Source: Eretmocerus hayati (taxonomy: Eukaryota; Arthropoda; Insecta; Hymenoptera; Aphelinidae). Taken from it: a stretch of 64,000 bases of DNA. The stretch spans positions 36,162,714 to 36,226,713 of the forward strand of contig CM056743.1 in the NCBI GenBank assembly GCA_029851415.1, written 5' to 3'. The position numbers and the translations under genes are program-made. The notes below the pieces were generated by a model. That model made no database searches. It worked only from the letters and a program-made list of their open reading frames with translations, and had not been told where the DNA came from. Positions within the stretch are counted from its first letter, which is position 1; each line of letters opens with the position of its first letter. This document shows positions 1 through 10,521 of the stretch, piece by piece.

Positions 1-1988
1 TGATTTTGGGAGAGGCATTTCAACCAGGTAATGATAACACAAGGTTTTGCCAACCATCAGCTGTTGCTGTGCAGCAAAATGGCGATTTTTTCGTCAGCGA
101 TGGCTATTGCAATTCAAGAATCATCAAATTCAACAAATTTGGTGAAAGAATAACTCAGTGGGGCAGAGCTTGGACGTACCCAAAAATTAAAGGTAACTTT
201 GTTTAGTTACTTCTGTTGCAGTAACTTATTCTGATGATTTGATAAATTTCTGTAGAGAAATCAACAAACAATGAGCTCTTGATCGAATACCGATTTTGTT
301 GCAGATATGAAAGCTCCAATTAATGCTTTCAACATACCTCATGCTGTTGCTTTAGCAGAAGAACATGACTATATCTTTATTGCTGATAGAGAAAATGGAA
401 GAGTGGTCTGTAGTTTTGCAAGCAATGGCACTGTATATAAGGAGTATAAGAATCCTAAAATAGGAGAGGCAATATACAGTATTGCTTATGCTAATAATAG
501 ATTATATGTTGTGAATGGAAAACGCTCTGATGAACCTTTTCGCATTAGGGGCTTTATTCTAGACATGTTTACTGGGGAAATTCTATCGCAATTCGCTCCG
601 AGAGGAGACATGATTAGGCCACATGACATCGCAGTGACACCAGATGAAAAAGAAATATACGTTGTTGATCTATCCTCGCCAAAAATTTATAGGTTTTATC
701 AAGGTAGCTAACTAATTCCCTGGTCTTATTTGTGATGTTTCCTCAAATTGATAAAGTTTATTTTCGATTATTTTAGATATAAAGCATTTGCGTTCGCCGT
801 CATCCAGGAATAGTTCGATCGCACATTCAGCCGGATTATTGGATAGCAGTGAGCTCGGAGGATCTAAAAAATCATCTCAAAGAGTCGCGGTGCTTGCAGC
901 AATAATTGCTGCGTTGTTCTTCATTGGCACTTGTATTTTCTTAGCAGCTCTCCTCGCCAAATATCAAAAAAGAGGTAGAAAATCTCTGTATGAAGAAGCT
1001 AGTGTTGAATTCCAGAGTCTAGTCGATGAAGCATAGGAGCTTGTTCAATATCTAGATTCTTGTCTCACAGTGAGAGTGCAATTGAGTTTCGATAATTCCA
1101 AAGTAGGTTACAATGTAACTGTTACAAACAGTGTTACATGAGTTAGAATATCATAACCAATCCTTTCAAATTTTGCTAAGTGTGAGGAAATCGTAAAACC
1201 TAATCCTCTCCGGACTCAATTATCGAAAATCTATTGGAATATGCATTTTTTCGAGTGATCGCCCTCCGTTTTGCACGTAGATATACTGTTTGTACATATT
1301 TGTACTTGGAATATTTTAAGAAAGCCGCATTTTTAGGTAGTCGAATTTTATATGTGTTGTCCTTTCATCTTAACTGTACAACCATTAGGCCTAACAACCA
1401 TCCGTGTGAATCTTGCCAGTTTTTTTGTGCTTTCTGTAGAATTTTTTTTGGAAAGCTTGAATGTTGTAGATAGTTGACACGGCATTGCATGTGATTTTAC
1501 TTTACCAGCCTTATTTATAGATATTGTCTTGAGAAATCTCAAGTGTGACAAAGTTTGCATGTAGGCCTGAATGGCTTGTGCTTTGAACTTGATTATTGCT
1601 TTGTGAATGTTGTTGGAAACTGTTACGAGACTCAAAAGTGCTTGTCCAGTATTGTAAACAATAAAGTGATATTTATGTGATTTAAATATTTTCCGCTGAA
1701 GAATCGTCCCAAAGTAGCGAACGTGTGATTTTCCGTGCCGTCGAATTGAAATAATACCTCGAAAATCCTCTTTTTCAAACAGGCCGCTTGTTTCCACCTC
1801 GAAGAAGGAGATCTGAATGGAATGCAGATAGGAGAGACAATTTCAAATTATCAGATTTATTAGAGTCGCGAAGAAAATTTAAGCTCTCCGGTGGGAGACC
1901 CAACTCTCGAGAGTTCAGCAAATTGAGTACTGAACCTGAATCAACGGATGACGAAAATGACGAGTGCAGCATGGAAAAAGTTATATAA
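1..1988 (+). CDS. Peptidyl-alpha-hydroxyglycine alpha-amidating lyase (PAL), membrane-anchored, 5' partial
   Basis: Four exons read in frame: <1-192, 305-703, 777-974 and 1783-1988, all with GT-AG borders and matching phases, giving about 330 residues; the amino end lies before the window. PAL splits peptidyl-alpha-hydroxyglycine into an amidated peptide and glyoxylate in the secretory pathway, the last step in making amidated neuropeptides. Seen: NHL-type repeats, the family motifs DGYCNSR and DRENGR, and PHAVAL and RPHDIAV, whose histidines match the zinc ligands known for rat PAL. Exon 3 encodes a serine-rich linker and a hydrophobic membrane segment (about 880-960) followed by KYQKRG. Exon 4 encodes a basic then acidic tail with SRRKF, EFSKLSTEPES and DDENDE, resembling the cytosolic sorting tail of vertebrate PAM. 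The hydroxylase (PHM) half is absent here, as in insects where the two enzymes are separate genes, but the upstream exons are not visible. Confidence 0.93.
975..1036 (+). CDS. Alternative (intron-retained) C-terminus of PAL
   Basis: If the donor at 975 (GTAGAA, a weak match to consensus) is not used, exon 3 stays open for 20 more codons, giving a tail RKSLYEEASVEFQSLVDEA before TAG at 1034-1036. This tail is acidic and lacks the LSTE-type acidic cluster of the spliced form. An AATAAA at 1660-1665, inside what would otherwise be an intron, could end this shorter transcript. The two forms would share the catalytic and membrane parts and differ only in the cytosolic tail. This is inferred from sequence and no transcript is available. 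Confidence 0.5.
1660..1665 (+). terminator. Candidate poly(A) signal for the short PAL transcript
   Basis: This is a canonical AATAAA about 620 bases after the retained-intron stop codon and 118 bases before the acceptor of the last exon. It would allow 1037 to about 1690 to serve as an alternative 3' UTR. Such hexamers also occur by chance in AT-rich DNA. Confidence 0.35.
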
Positions 1989-2956
1989 AATTTTTACCTA
2001 CTCTACAATAATGATGATAATTTGTACATGGAACTGTTGTGTGTGAAACTTCGCTGATGATTGTAACCGAATTTATCGGAAAGATTTTATAAGCTCTGGA
2101 TTTGTGTATGACCAAGAAGAGTGACACACTCTTTTTCTACATCATTTTAAGTTGGTGATATTATCTCAAAGACTGATTAGTTTGATTTTTTGTTTAGAAT
2201 TGTTTCAAAATAGAGAGTTTAGGACTTTGTAGTCTTCTTCATCAATCATTTTCAGTAAATGAAAACTAGCTTATTTGTATCCAATAGTTGAGTGTTACTC
2301 CTTATCGTTGATATATTCATCAAATGACGCTCACATCTACTCTAATACAGATTCTCAAGACTGAGGCATTGTATCATATAGTCGTATTTATACAGGATCC
2401 AACACAAAATTATATTTTCATCCATACATATCCATGCAAGCTGATGCAGGGGGGGGGGGGAAGTGATGATAGTGAGTAACCATGACTTCATACGTATGGT
2501 TGCTGCACTATGTATAGCAAACGGAAAGTCCCATGCTGGTCAGGTTTAATTCCACTCCAAAAGCATGAAATCATGAATTTTTGTAAATTATGGTGAGGGT
2601 GTCGTCTTTTTGTTCATGAGCAGCTCATGAGTGAATCTGCTGAATGATTGGCGCCATTGTTCCCAAAATGAGAGAATAATGCTATATAATATCTGTTTCG
2701 TGGAATATGATCGAGAGATTTGAGTTCCATATCATTAATTGTTATGATATCCATGTATGCTCACGTGCTTACGATATACCGCATTATGTGGGAGAACCTC
2801 ATCGACAAAAGCTATAGTCACAATGACGAGTTCCGTTCGAGGTTCCGGGCGGGTCATAGAACACGAGTTTTAATATGATGGTGTATTCTAGAAGAAAGGA
2901 GCTAGCACACCTAAATAATACAATATAAATATATGTATATAATTTGAAATATATAA
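1989..2956 (+). other. PAL 3' flank, probable 3' UTR then intergenic
   Basis: AT-rich sequence with no credible ORF. The proximal part is presumably the 3' UTR of the long PAL transcript, though no clear AATAAA was found close by. It includes a run of twelve G at 2449-2460. Confidence 0.4.
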
Positions 2957-3815
2957 TACAGTACCCATCAAAAAGAACGGAACATAGATACCTTCACGAA
3001 AACGGCAACTACTCCGACGCTCTTGGCTCTACTACGGCAATTTTTCGAAAAGCATTTAAAAGATGAGAACAAAAGCTATCAATTTATGTCCTCCAGAAAT
3101 TTTTTCAACCCAAAATGCATGGTTTTGATTGATTCCGAAAAGTGAAAAAATTTTCATTCGAACCAATCATGTGATCATTCATCAGAAAATTACGATAGCA
3201 CAATAACGCTTACGGGATCATGTAGCTTTTTTTAAGACCTCTGAAATCGTTTTTTATACATTGCTCTACGATGTTTTACGCCTGAGTTACGTGCGATCAA
3301 GTAAGAGTCAATTTGTACATACGTGTTGAGGGTAGCGGAAATATAAAAAAATGCGTAATCCATGATTTTGACGTAAACCTTCCAAATTCCAGAAAATATG
3401 AGTCAGGTTTGTTTTCAGAATCCACTCGAAATCGAGTCGCACCAATTTCTCTTTACTTGATTGCTCGTTACTTAGGTGTAAATGATCGTAGAGCAATCAT
3501 GTATGTAAAAAAAAAAAAAAAAAAACGATTTCAAAGGTCTTGAATAGAGCTACAAAATCCCGTAACAATTTTTCCGCTATCGTAATTTTCTGATAAATGA
3601 GCGATGATTGATTGAAATGGAAATTTTTCTCACTTTTCGGAGCCAATCAGAATCATGAATTTTGTGCCGGAAAATTTTTTAGAAGAATTAAATTGATAGC
3701 TTCTGTTCTCATCTTTCGAACGCTTTTGCGAAAATTTTCGTAGACCCAATGGCGTTGGAGTAATTTACTGTTTCAGTGAAGAAATCCGTGTTCCATTCAT
3801 TTTGGCGGGTATGTA
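2957..3815. mobile_element. Foldback/MITE element with ~300-bp terminal inverted repeats, Tc1/mariner-like ends
   Basis: The left part (from TACAGTACCCATCAAAA) and the right part (ending TTTTGGCGGGTATGTA) are imperfect reverse complements over roughly 300 bp. Shared blocks include the stretches around 3070-3110/3675-3720 and 3170-3200/3575-3600. The ends begin and finish with TA, as in Tc1/mariner insertions. The ~180-bp centre holds an A-run at 3507-3524. No transposase is encoded, so it would be non-autonomous. Superfamily assignment rests on the TA ends only. Confidence 0.75.
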
Positions 3816-5406
3816 GCTTAAAAGATTTTTCAGTCCGCCGTTTCAGCTATTTCTCAAAGAATTTTGGAATTATTAATTTTCTATTAATATCGAGAACGAA
3901 TTGAAGGATTGCGTTCTATGGAAATTTTCTAATCTATCGAAAATATTGTTGTTACGTATACATATACATATACTCCGTATATACCGATGAAAACACTCAT
4001 TGATTGAAACTGGACTCCATCAGACAATGAATCAATACTCATCATGAGATGCATTCAAACCTCGATTTTATGAGTTATAAAATGCCAAATTAAAAAGCTG
4101 TATCATACACATTCCACCGTGTTCAATAAATCAATTTCTATAACTTGTATATATTTACCCTATATGCTTGTTTTAAGACAAAAAGTGTTCAACCCTCGTA
4201 TCCTTCGTCGGAATATTTGATTTCATTTCTTTCATAACAGTTGATAAAAGGTATCCATAATGATGAAAAAATAAAACATTTAAGCACGACCATAATAATC
4301 ATCTTCGTCTTATTTTGGATTAAGACATATTGAGCTTTATTACGAATTCTATGATTCTAATAACTAATTTCTTGAAAAAATGTTCGATACTCTATATTAA
4401 TTACATGAGTTTTGTTATTGCCGATTTAGAATGCGTTTATATCTAGTTCTTTCAAAAGTGGATATTGAACGACATTCGATTCGCACTAGCAGTTTGTGCC
4501 GTTGAAGTGACTTTTCAAATCCGGCATTCTAAACGTGTATATCAAATTAAAAATGTAAATCGATCCGTTATTTTGAAGATTAAGTATACCGTTGCAGGCG
4601 TCGGATGAAATTATTCTAATTCAAAAAAGGACTATGAGCTTCCAATGATGATTCGACATCGCGATGTCGAACGCTATCTCCGCTTCGGCGGATTTCCCGC
4701 GCTCATAAAGTCACCCATGATGAAAATTGTACGTTGCGCGCGTGTTCGAGTGTTCGCCGCGGCAATGCCCGACCTGGTGCCAAGATCACTTATTTCCTGG
4801 TGCCCGGCAACTCGGCAAAGTGCCCCTTCGTTTCTATTTCTCTTGGCAACGATAAGAGCGGTAGTCTTGGTGTGGGATATCTTCTGGTCAATATCATTAT
4901 AGGGAATCAGTGATGTGACCGGATTAGTCCTATTACTCCTTATGGATTAGTCATCAGTAATGAAATCACGTGTAGCGTTGCAGTCGCGGAATTGTCGTAC
5001 ATATCTCATTCTTTTCCGCAGTTTTTTGTGTCAGTGCCTTGAATTTGTGACTATTATGGGTTGTGCCTTTTGACAGTTGTGTGGTGATATTGATTGTGCG
5101 GTTATTGACTTCTGATTTGCATTATTCTTCATCATCTTACTCCCCCCATAATATAAGGCTCTGACTGGCTCTGACCGGAGCTTTATTAAACATCCAGGGT
5201 TGGGAGTTTGCCGATCACCGACACCGGTAAGCCTCACTATTACTATTTGACCATTTCCCCTTTGATCTGTAGGAGACAAGACTCCACGAATTATATCCAC
5301 ACGATCCATCAGATTCATGATCAACTAGAACTCGACACGCGCGCAAGCGCGCTGATTTTCAAAGTTCACGTGCGTTGAAAACTGAAGTAATAAATGGCAC
5401 AAAACA
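3816..5406. other. Non-coding; GC/CpG-richer patch at 4640-4860
   Basis: Mostly AT-rich without a gene. The 4640-4860 patch is GC- and CpG-rich and open in several frames, but no protein family is recognisable. On the minus strand 5338 to about 4870 looks like a possible solo LTR: it starts TGTCGAG, has an AATAAA-type hexamer near 5185 and ends CCCACA. I could find no matching target-site duplication. Confidence 0.3.
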
Positions 5407-5450
5407 ACCCTCAAGTGTATCAAATTTGTAAATTCGATACACTTGAGAGT
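5407..5450. repeat. Short perfect hairpin
   Basis: CTCAAGTGTATC (5410-5421) and its exact reverse complement GATACACTTGAG (5436-5447) flank a 14-base AT-rich spacer. Pairing extends imperfectly to the listed limits. No T-run or gene context suggests a role. Confidence 0.6.
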
Positions 5451-5869
5451 TACAGATCATGTTTCATGTTTATCATAATCGCGATCTGCCTCTCCAAGTA
5501 AGAGCTTTACTCACAAAATTATTAATTAAAATCTTTCTTCAACTTTTTGCAACAGGAGAAATTGCCAGCTGTTTTCCGTGGAATTGGTTGGTTTTTTCTT
5601 AATTCCCTTTAGAATATGGAAATCTCTATGATTGACGTCTTTATAACAATGGCGCAAGCATCTTTTCTAAATTACGCGCTTTTACGTTTTTTTATCTTGG
5701 AGATGTTTTTCTATCATGGGATAGTCTCCGAAATTTTAGTCGAGTTTTAATGAGTAACTATCTCCGTAGATTGATCTATAGAGCCAGATACTCAAAGCCT
5801 TGAAACAGATATTTAAAGAGCATTACTCGATGACGCTTTTGAAATACAACTTTTCGAAATTTTCCAATA

Positions 5870-6020
5870 TAGGTGCTTACAAAATCGGAAAATTGCAATA
5901 AATGGTATTCGCACATCGTTCATTAAGTTCCTCGCTTCCGAGCGACTCTTTCAACATCCGCCTGCTATCGGATCCGAAAATGAATCGCTCAAAAGCGAGC
6001 TACAAATTCATAAACTTGGT
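5870..6020 (+). repeat. Dispersed repeat copy 1 (matches 20140-20300)
   Basis: This stretch shares order and wording with 20140-20300: TGC(T)TACAAAAT, CGCTTCCGAGCGA, CGAAAA-TGAATCGCTCA, GCGAGCTACAA, CATAAACT-GGTG and GAAATATACTA. The CGCTTCCGAGCG and CGCTCA...GAGCG parts can pair as a hairpin. It is diverged and non-coding. Confidence 0.6.
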
Positions 6021-6025
6021 GTGAA

Positions 6026-7060
6026 ATATACTATTTCTATGTGTCTTCCTCTATCAAATTCTTTGCTCGGCAGTGAGTCGATTCCCATAAGTTCCTCTAA
6101 GAGAGCACGGAAGTTTTGTTATTTGCACCTGAAAATGCATCAAGCAATTCTCAATATCCAAATTACGGTGCCTTTAGCAAATTCGATCGGTCAAAACTCT
6201 TACTTTTATTTGAATAAATTTAGAATGAAGATTATTTAATTTTTTTAAGGTCAACGGGGATCCATTCTTTGAGCACAACGAACAGGAAAATGGTGTGAAA
6301 TATCTATAACTCGCATGTCTGTTTGTAGTTGATGCGACAGTGTGTGAAAGGAGCGAGAGCGATCAAAGTGAATCAGCTCAGATAGTAAAAAGATACGACC
6401 AATACATGGTTTGAAATTTCTGACATGAAAATTACTAATGATACAATTGATTTACTATTGAGAAATAAGGGGAATAAAGTGAAAAATCACTTGCTCCCTC
6501 CGCACTGAAGTGAAAGAACTTTAAGCTATGTAAATCTCTGCTTCATCCCAAAACTGCGTAACTTTATTTCTTTCGAGGCTGCAATCATACTCTTCCCCGC
6601 GAATGAAGTGTCAGAGAAATATACAACGAAGATCAACACTTGACAAGATGGATATCACAAAATCTGGAAAACCGTCGCGCGAAAGATAGAAAAAGATACC
6701 TTATTCGAGATTCAAACATGAATTTATGGACATATAACACGATGCTATACGCAATGTAACTCCTAGAGTATCGTGCTTAGAGTGAACTTCAATTAAAACT
6801 CACCTGTTTCGCCATTCGTTATCAACGAATCGCTCAATTATGGCAATATTACATCAAAATTTAAGAAAAAACTCCAAACCCATCTGTTTTTTCATAGTGT
6901 CGAGTCGACTTCAAGTTTGGTTACACATCTGTACTCTTGCTCACACTGATCCCAAAGAGGCACGCATTTATATCTATCTTAGGAGAACACGGCGCATTTT
7001 CTAAATCTGAGATATCACCAATTTGATGCCACAAAACACACTTCTCGATTAATAAATTTT
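6026..7060. other. Non-coding AT-rich stretch
   Basis: No ORF with family resemblance, RNA gene or clear repeat structure was seen. Confidence 0.4.
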
Positions 7061-7891
7061 AAAAAATAAAGAAGTTTTCGGGTGCTGGGAAACTTAACTA
7101 TTTTTTTTCTCGGCAACCGTACACTGTGGGAATTGTGCGTTCACAGCGGTCGATTGCGCGTAGTTTCCCCTACAAGTGAGTATTTTTACTTTCCAAAAAT
7201 CACCATTATTTTGGTCGGTAATCAATTAAAACTGCTTCTCGGCAAGCTGCAGAGCAGAAGGAGGCAAGGAGGTGCAAGACCAGCGCATGCGCCGTAGCAC
7301 CTCTCTGCTATCGGCTGCTACGTGAGCACGAAAATACTTATTAATTACCCAAAATCTTGCTGAAATCTCTTTTATCTCCTCGGCGTTCATCTCCCACGAG
7401 GGATGGGTTAGTTTTTAAACGCAAAACCACTGTCTAAGCAAAATTCTGTCATCTCCTCGGCGGTCATCTCCCACGAGGGATGGTTTAGTGTTTGAACGCA
7501 AAACCACTGTCTTAGCAAAGTTCTGTTATCTCCTCGGCGATCATCTCCCACGAGGGATGGTTTAGCTTTTCAGCTACATAATCGCTGTCCAAGAAACTAT
7601 CGTTTTCTTCTCCAAGAACATCGAATTCGTCAAACACGAATCACCGGGTGGACGCCGTGGTTCGCCTCGCCGCCGCGTCGTCTGCTGGGGTGACCGTGCA
7701 CAACCGCTGAAAATCTGTTTTCGTCAGTTTTTCACAGAATTAAGTTGTGTTTCGATAAAGTAAAAATACTCACTTGTACGAAAAACTACGCGCAATCGAC
7801 CGCACTAAACGCACAATTCCCAGAGTGTACGGTTGCCGAGAAAAAAATTGATTGAGTTTCCCAGCACCCGAAAACTTCTTTATTTTTTTTT
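7061..7891. mobile_element. Inverted-repeat element with internal tandem repeat
   Basis: About 130 bp at the left (AAATAAAGAAGTTTTCGGGT through TGAGTATTTTTACTTT, 7061-7192) recurs reversed at the right (7759-7891). This includes the parts around GGGTGCTGGGAAA, CTCGGCAACCGTACACT and CAATCGACCGC. The interior carries three tandem units (7373-7580) and a GC-rich block. No transposase ORF is present. The family is not recognised, and a target-site duplication could not be fixed because both ends sit in A/T runs. Confidence 0.75.
7373..7580 (+). repeat. Three ~70-bp tandem repeats
   Basis: Three consecutive copies of a unit starting ATCTCCTCGGCG and containing CATCTCCCACGAGGGATGG, then TTTAAACGCAAAACCACTGTC. 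The third unit diverges after the TGGTTTAG motif. CTCC-CACGAGGGA and CCTCGGCG are the most conserved parts. They lie inside the inverted-repeat element. Confidence 0.85.
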
Positions 7892-8110
7892 GGAAAAACC
7901 ATAACATCCACAATTAATTTTAAAATTGTGTCTGAACGCGCTTAAGACGCACAATTAGATGGTATTTTTTTTATAATTTTCCCGGAAAGTCGGGTGCTCA
8001 CGTCACGAAGCCGCGGATTAAATATAAGAACTAAGAAGTATGAAGCACAACAAAACCTCACTTTTATCACAACAAAAACATTAAAATCAAAACATATCAA
8101 AAGATAGTTA

Positions 8111-8440
8111 AGGTTTATTCGATTATGTCGCTCACAGCGCTCACAGTGCTCAGAGCACTCTCAACGCTTTCTAATCGAATGCTCGTTCGGATTAAAAGTG
8201 TTGAAAGCGCTTTCGTCCACTTTCGACTGGAATCCGTTCCTTCCAAATGGCCAGGGATACTAAGGTTGGAATAGCCGAACCACGTGAACCGGGGCGACGC
8301 TGGGTAGAAGGAACGGAATTATAGCGAAAGTGGACGAAAGCGCTTTCAACACTTTTAATCCGAACGAGCATTCGATTAGAAAGCGTTGAGAGTGCTCTGA
8401 GCACTGTGAGCGCTGTGAGCGACATAATCGAATAAACCTT
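8111..8440. mobile_element. Near-perfect long hairpin, PIF/Harbinger-like MITE
   Basis: Arms 8111-8244 and 8306-8439 (134 bp each) are almost exact reverse complements around a 61-base loop. Both contain repetitions of CGCTCACAG- and AGCGC-type words. TTA occurs immediately outside each end (8108-8110 and 8441-8443), as expected for PIF/Harbinger target-site duplication, though a 3-bp match may be chance. No transposase is present. Open frames of 64-77 codons on the minus strand are by-products of the palindrome. Confidence 0.8.
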
Positions 8441-9710
8441 TTAGTTTGACACAACCACGCTCATTAGATGCTCATTCTCACACAAAGACGAGATATCGCA
8501 AATTTCGAGATACGCCAACTTCTCGGATATCCTGCGGATTAATAAAAGGGATAATGCTTGGTTTGATGAAGATGATGAATCAATATTTTGAGTTGAGATG
8601 TTTCTGTTGAATTCAACTTAGGCACTTATGAGAGGGCAATGTACCCTTACAATAGTGTAAATATTATCATGGGGTTTATTACTTATCATTCTCATGCATT
8701 GAATTATTTTACTGGCATTCAGTTAATCATGGGTTTGGCAACGCATACTTTATAATCAAGTATGGTAACAAAATTCTGGAAGAAGATTACTAATCAAAAT
8801 TTGATGGGTTTATTTGTATACGGCAGAGTTCTTCAATGCTCTATTGTAGTTATAGTTGATTCTCACCATTCAATGATATATAAATTGCAAAGAGTCTTGG
8901 GATATGATTAGTGATTATCTAGTGAGATGAGAATTTAAAGCTGCGAGCATATTCAACTTTTAACTGAATTCATATAGCTTAATATAAGATTAATAATCTT
9001 CTCTTATCAGATGGTTGAGTTCATCTGACCTTTTACTCATTATCTTATCTGGGTTAGTTCGACAAACTCAAATATTCCCTTTTTGATGCATATCTAGCTA
9101 GATATCGATACTAGCCATTGATATCTAATGCAAAGAATGAAACCTGATATTTAGAATCTATCGCTCTAGGCTGTTCTCCGTAGGAGCAATATTCAACACC
9201 TAATTTCATCATTGTCACTAAACCATACAAATCATACAATGAAGTGTTTAATTGATGAGTCAGTTGTATCTCAGTTGAAACCGGGTTTTTTTCTTTTAGC
9301 AATAAATTTTTTATTACATAATACAATCAAAGTAATGTCATCTATCTGATTGCATCTTGCTAGGAAAAACTTTCCATATTTTGATGATTATAATAGTGTG
9401 TCGATGCTCATCAGGACTATCTACAGTCATAGACGTGTTAGTGATTTTTAATACATCTTTTCCAATGTAATCGCTTAAGTTTGGTGATACTCACCCTGCC
9501 TAATTGAAAAGACCCATTTATAATGACTTATGGATAGAGCTCACTATGAATCATTCATTTGAAATGGAAATTCATGATAATGATGACACATTTTTTGACA
9601 CGTTCGCTGATGATCGTTCGCTGCGACGCCGTTTTTTCGTAATATTATTTTGGTAATGAAGTGGACCCCCGCATTTCAGTGAAAACGTTCATTTGGTTAT
9701 AGACTCTTCT
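8441..9710. other. Non-coding AT-rich stretch
   Basis: No gene, RNA or repeat could be supported. Confidence 0.4.
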
Positions 9711-9929
9711 TTAACCCTTAATTACTAAGGTGGAATTTTGGCACATTTTAATATCCTTGCCGATTGAAATTTCTTCAATCAAATGCCAAAAAACAGTGCA
9801 TTGACTTTCTATAGCTTTTACTCTCGAATACTGTGGAAGTAGGCATTCAAATCAGTTACATTATTGCAATGGTTCAAGACTCTCAAAATCGTATATATAT
9901 ATCACATCACATTAGTAATTAAGGGTTAA
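9711..9929. mobile_element. TTAA-flanked MITE (piggyBac-like), copy 1
   Basis: The 219-bp element begins TTAACCCTTAATTACTAA and ends TTAGTAATTAAGGGTTAA, an exact terminal inverted repeat including the TTAA target typical of piggyBac. It is non-autonomous. A second, reversed and diverged copy sits at 56515-56725. Confidence 0.85.
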
Positions 9930-10033
9930 ACCATTGTTCGCGTTTCTGGCAAAGTAAACCACCATGTAAAATTTTTTTTGGAAAATTCCCCGAGCAAGTC
10001 TGAGTCGGCAAAGATTAAAAGATGAAAAATCGT

Positions 10034-10053
10034 GGGTCCCACCGGTGGGACCC
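10034..10053. repeat. 20-bp perfect palindrome GGGTCCCACCGGTGGGACCC
   Basis: This sequence equals its own reverse complement. Close relatives occur at 52280-52299 (also a perfect palindrome), 52343-52358 (partial) and 53054-53073. GTCGCAG or ATCGCAG follows two of them. Confidence 0.8.
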
Positions 10054-10236
10054 GTCGCAGCGGTCGTGTTAAGAGATTCATTAGAGATTTTCCTCAACAA
10101 CCTCATTGTCTTCTTGTCTTCATTTTGGAATGAGGAAAATGGCCTTCGTTCAGATTTCTCGAATGAGTCAGCGATGATTCATTTCTGATGAGTCATTTCG
10201 ATTGAGTCATGATCTACTAATCTAACAAATCATTTT

Positions 10237-10521
10237 TACCCTGCTGAAAATGATTCCGTGGGACCCTATGGAACACCCACGGGACTTTATGGAACCTGGT
10301 TCTGGGGTTTGTAATCTTGATATTTGCGAAATTTGACCTCGAAGACGTGCAGCATACCAAATTTCGACCATTCTTTACTTCCCATGCATCATCCACCTCG
10401 TGGACCGGAGGAATAATGGTCAAAATTTGTATGCTGCACGTCTTGGATGTTAAATTTCGCAAAAATCAAGATCAAACATTTTCCCATGGCCAGATCCCAC
10501 AGAATTATTTTCAGCAGGGTA
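10237..10521. mobile_element. 285-bp palindromic MITE, Tc1/mariner-like
   Basis: It starts TACCCTGCTGAAAAT and ends ATTTTCAGCAGGGTA, with TA at both borders. Inner sequences pair over most of their length, including GTGGGA/TCCCAC, CGAAATTTGAC, GACGTGCAGCATA and AATGGTC. No coding capacity. Confidence 0.85.

Noticed and set aside
5031..5324. 97-codon minus-strand frame as a protein
   Set aside because: It lies in what looks like an LTR-type sequence; no family match, and the LTR itself lacks a target duplication.
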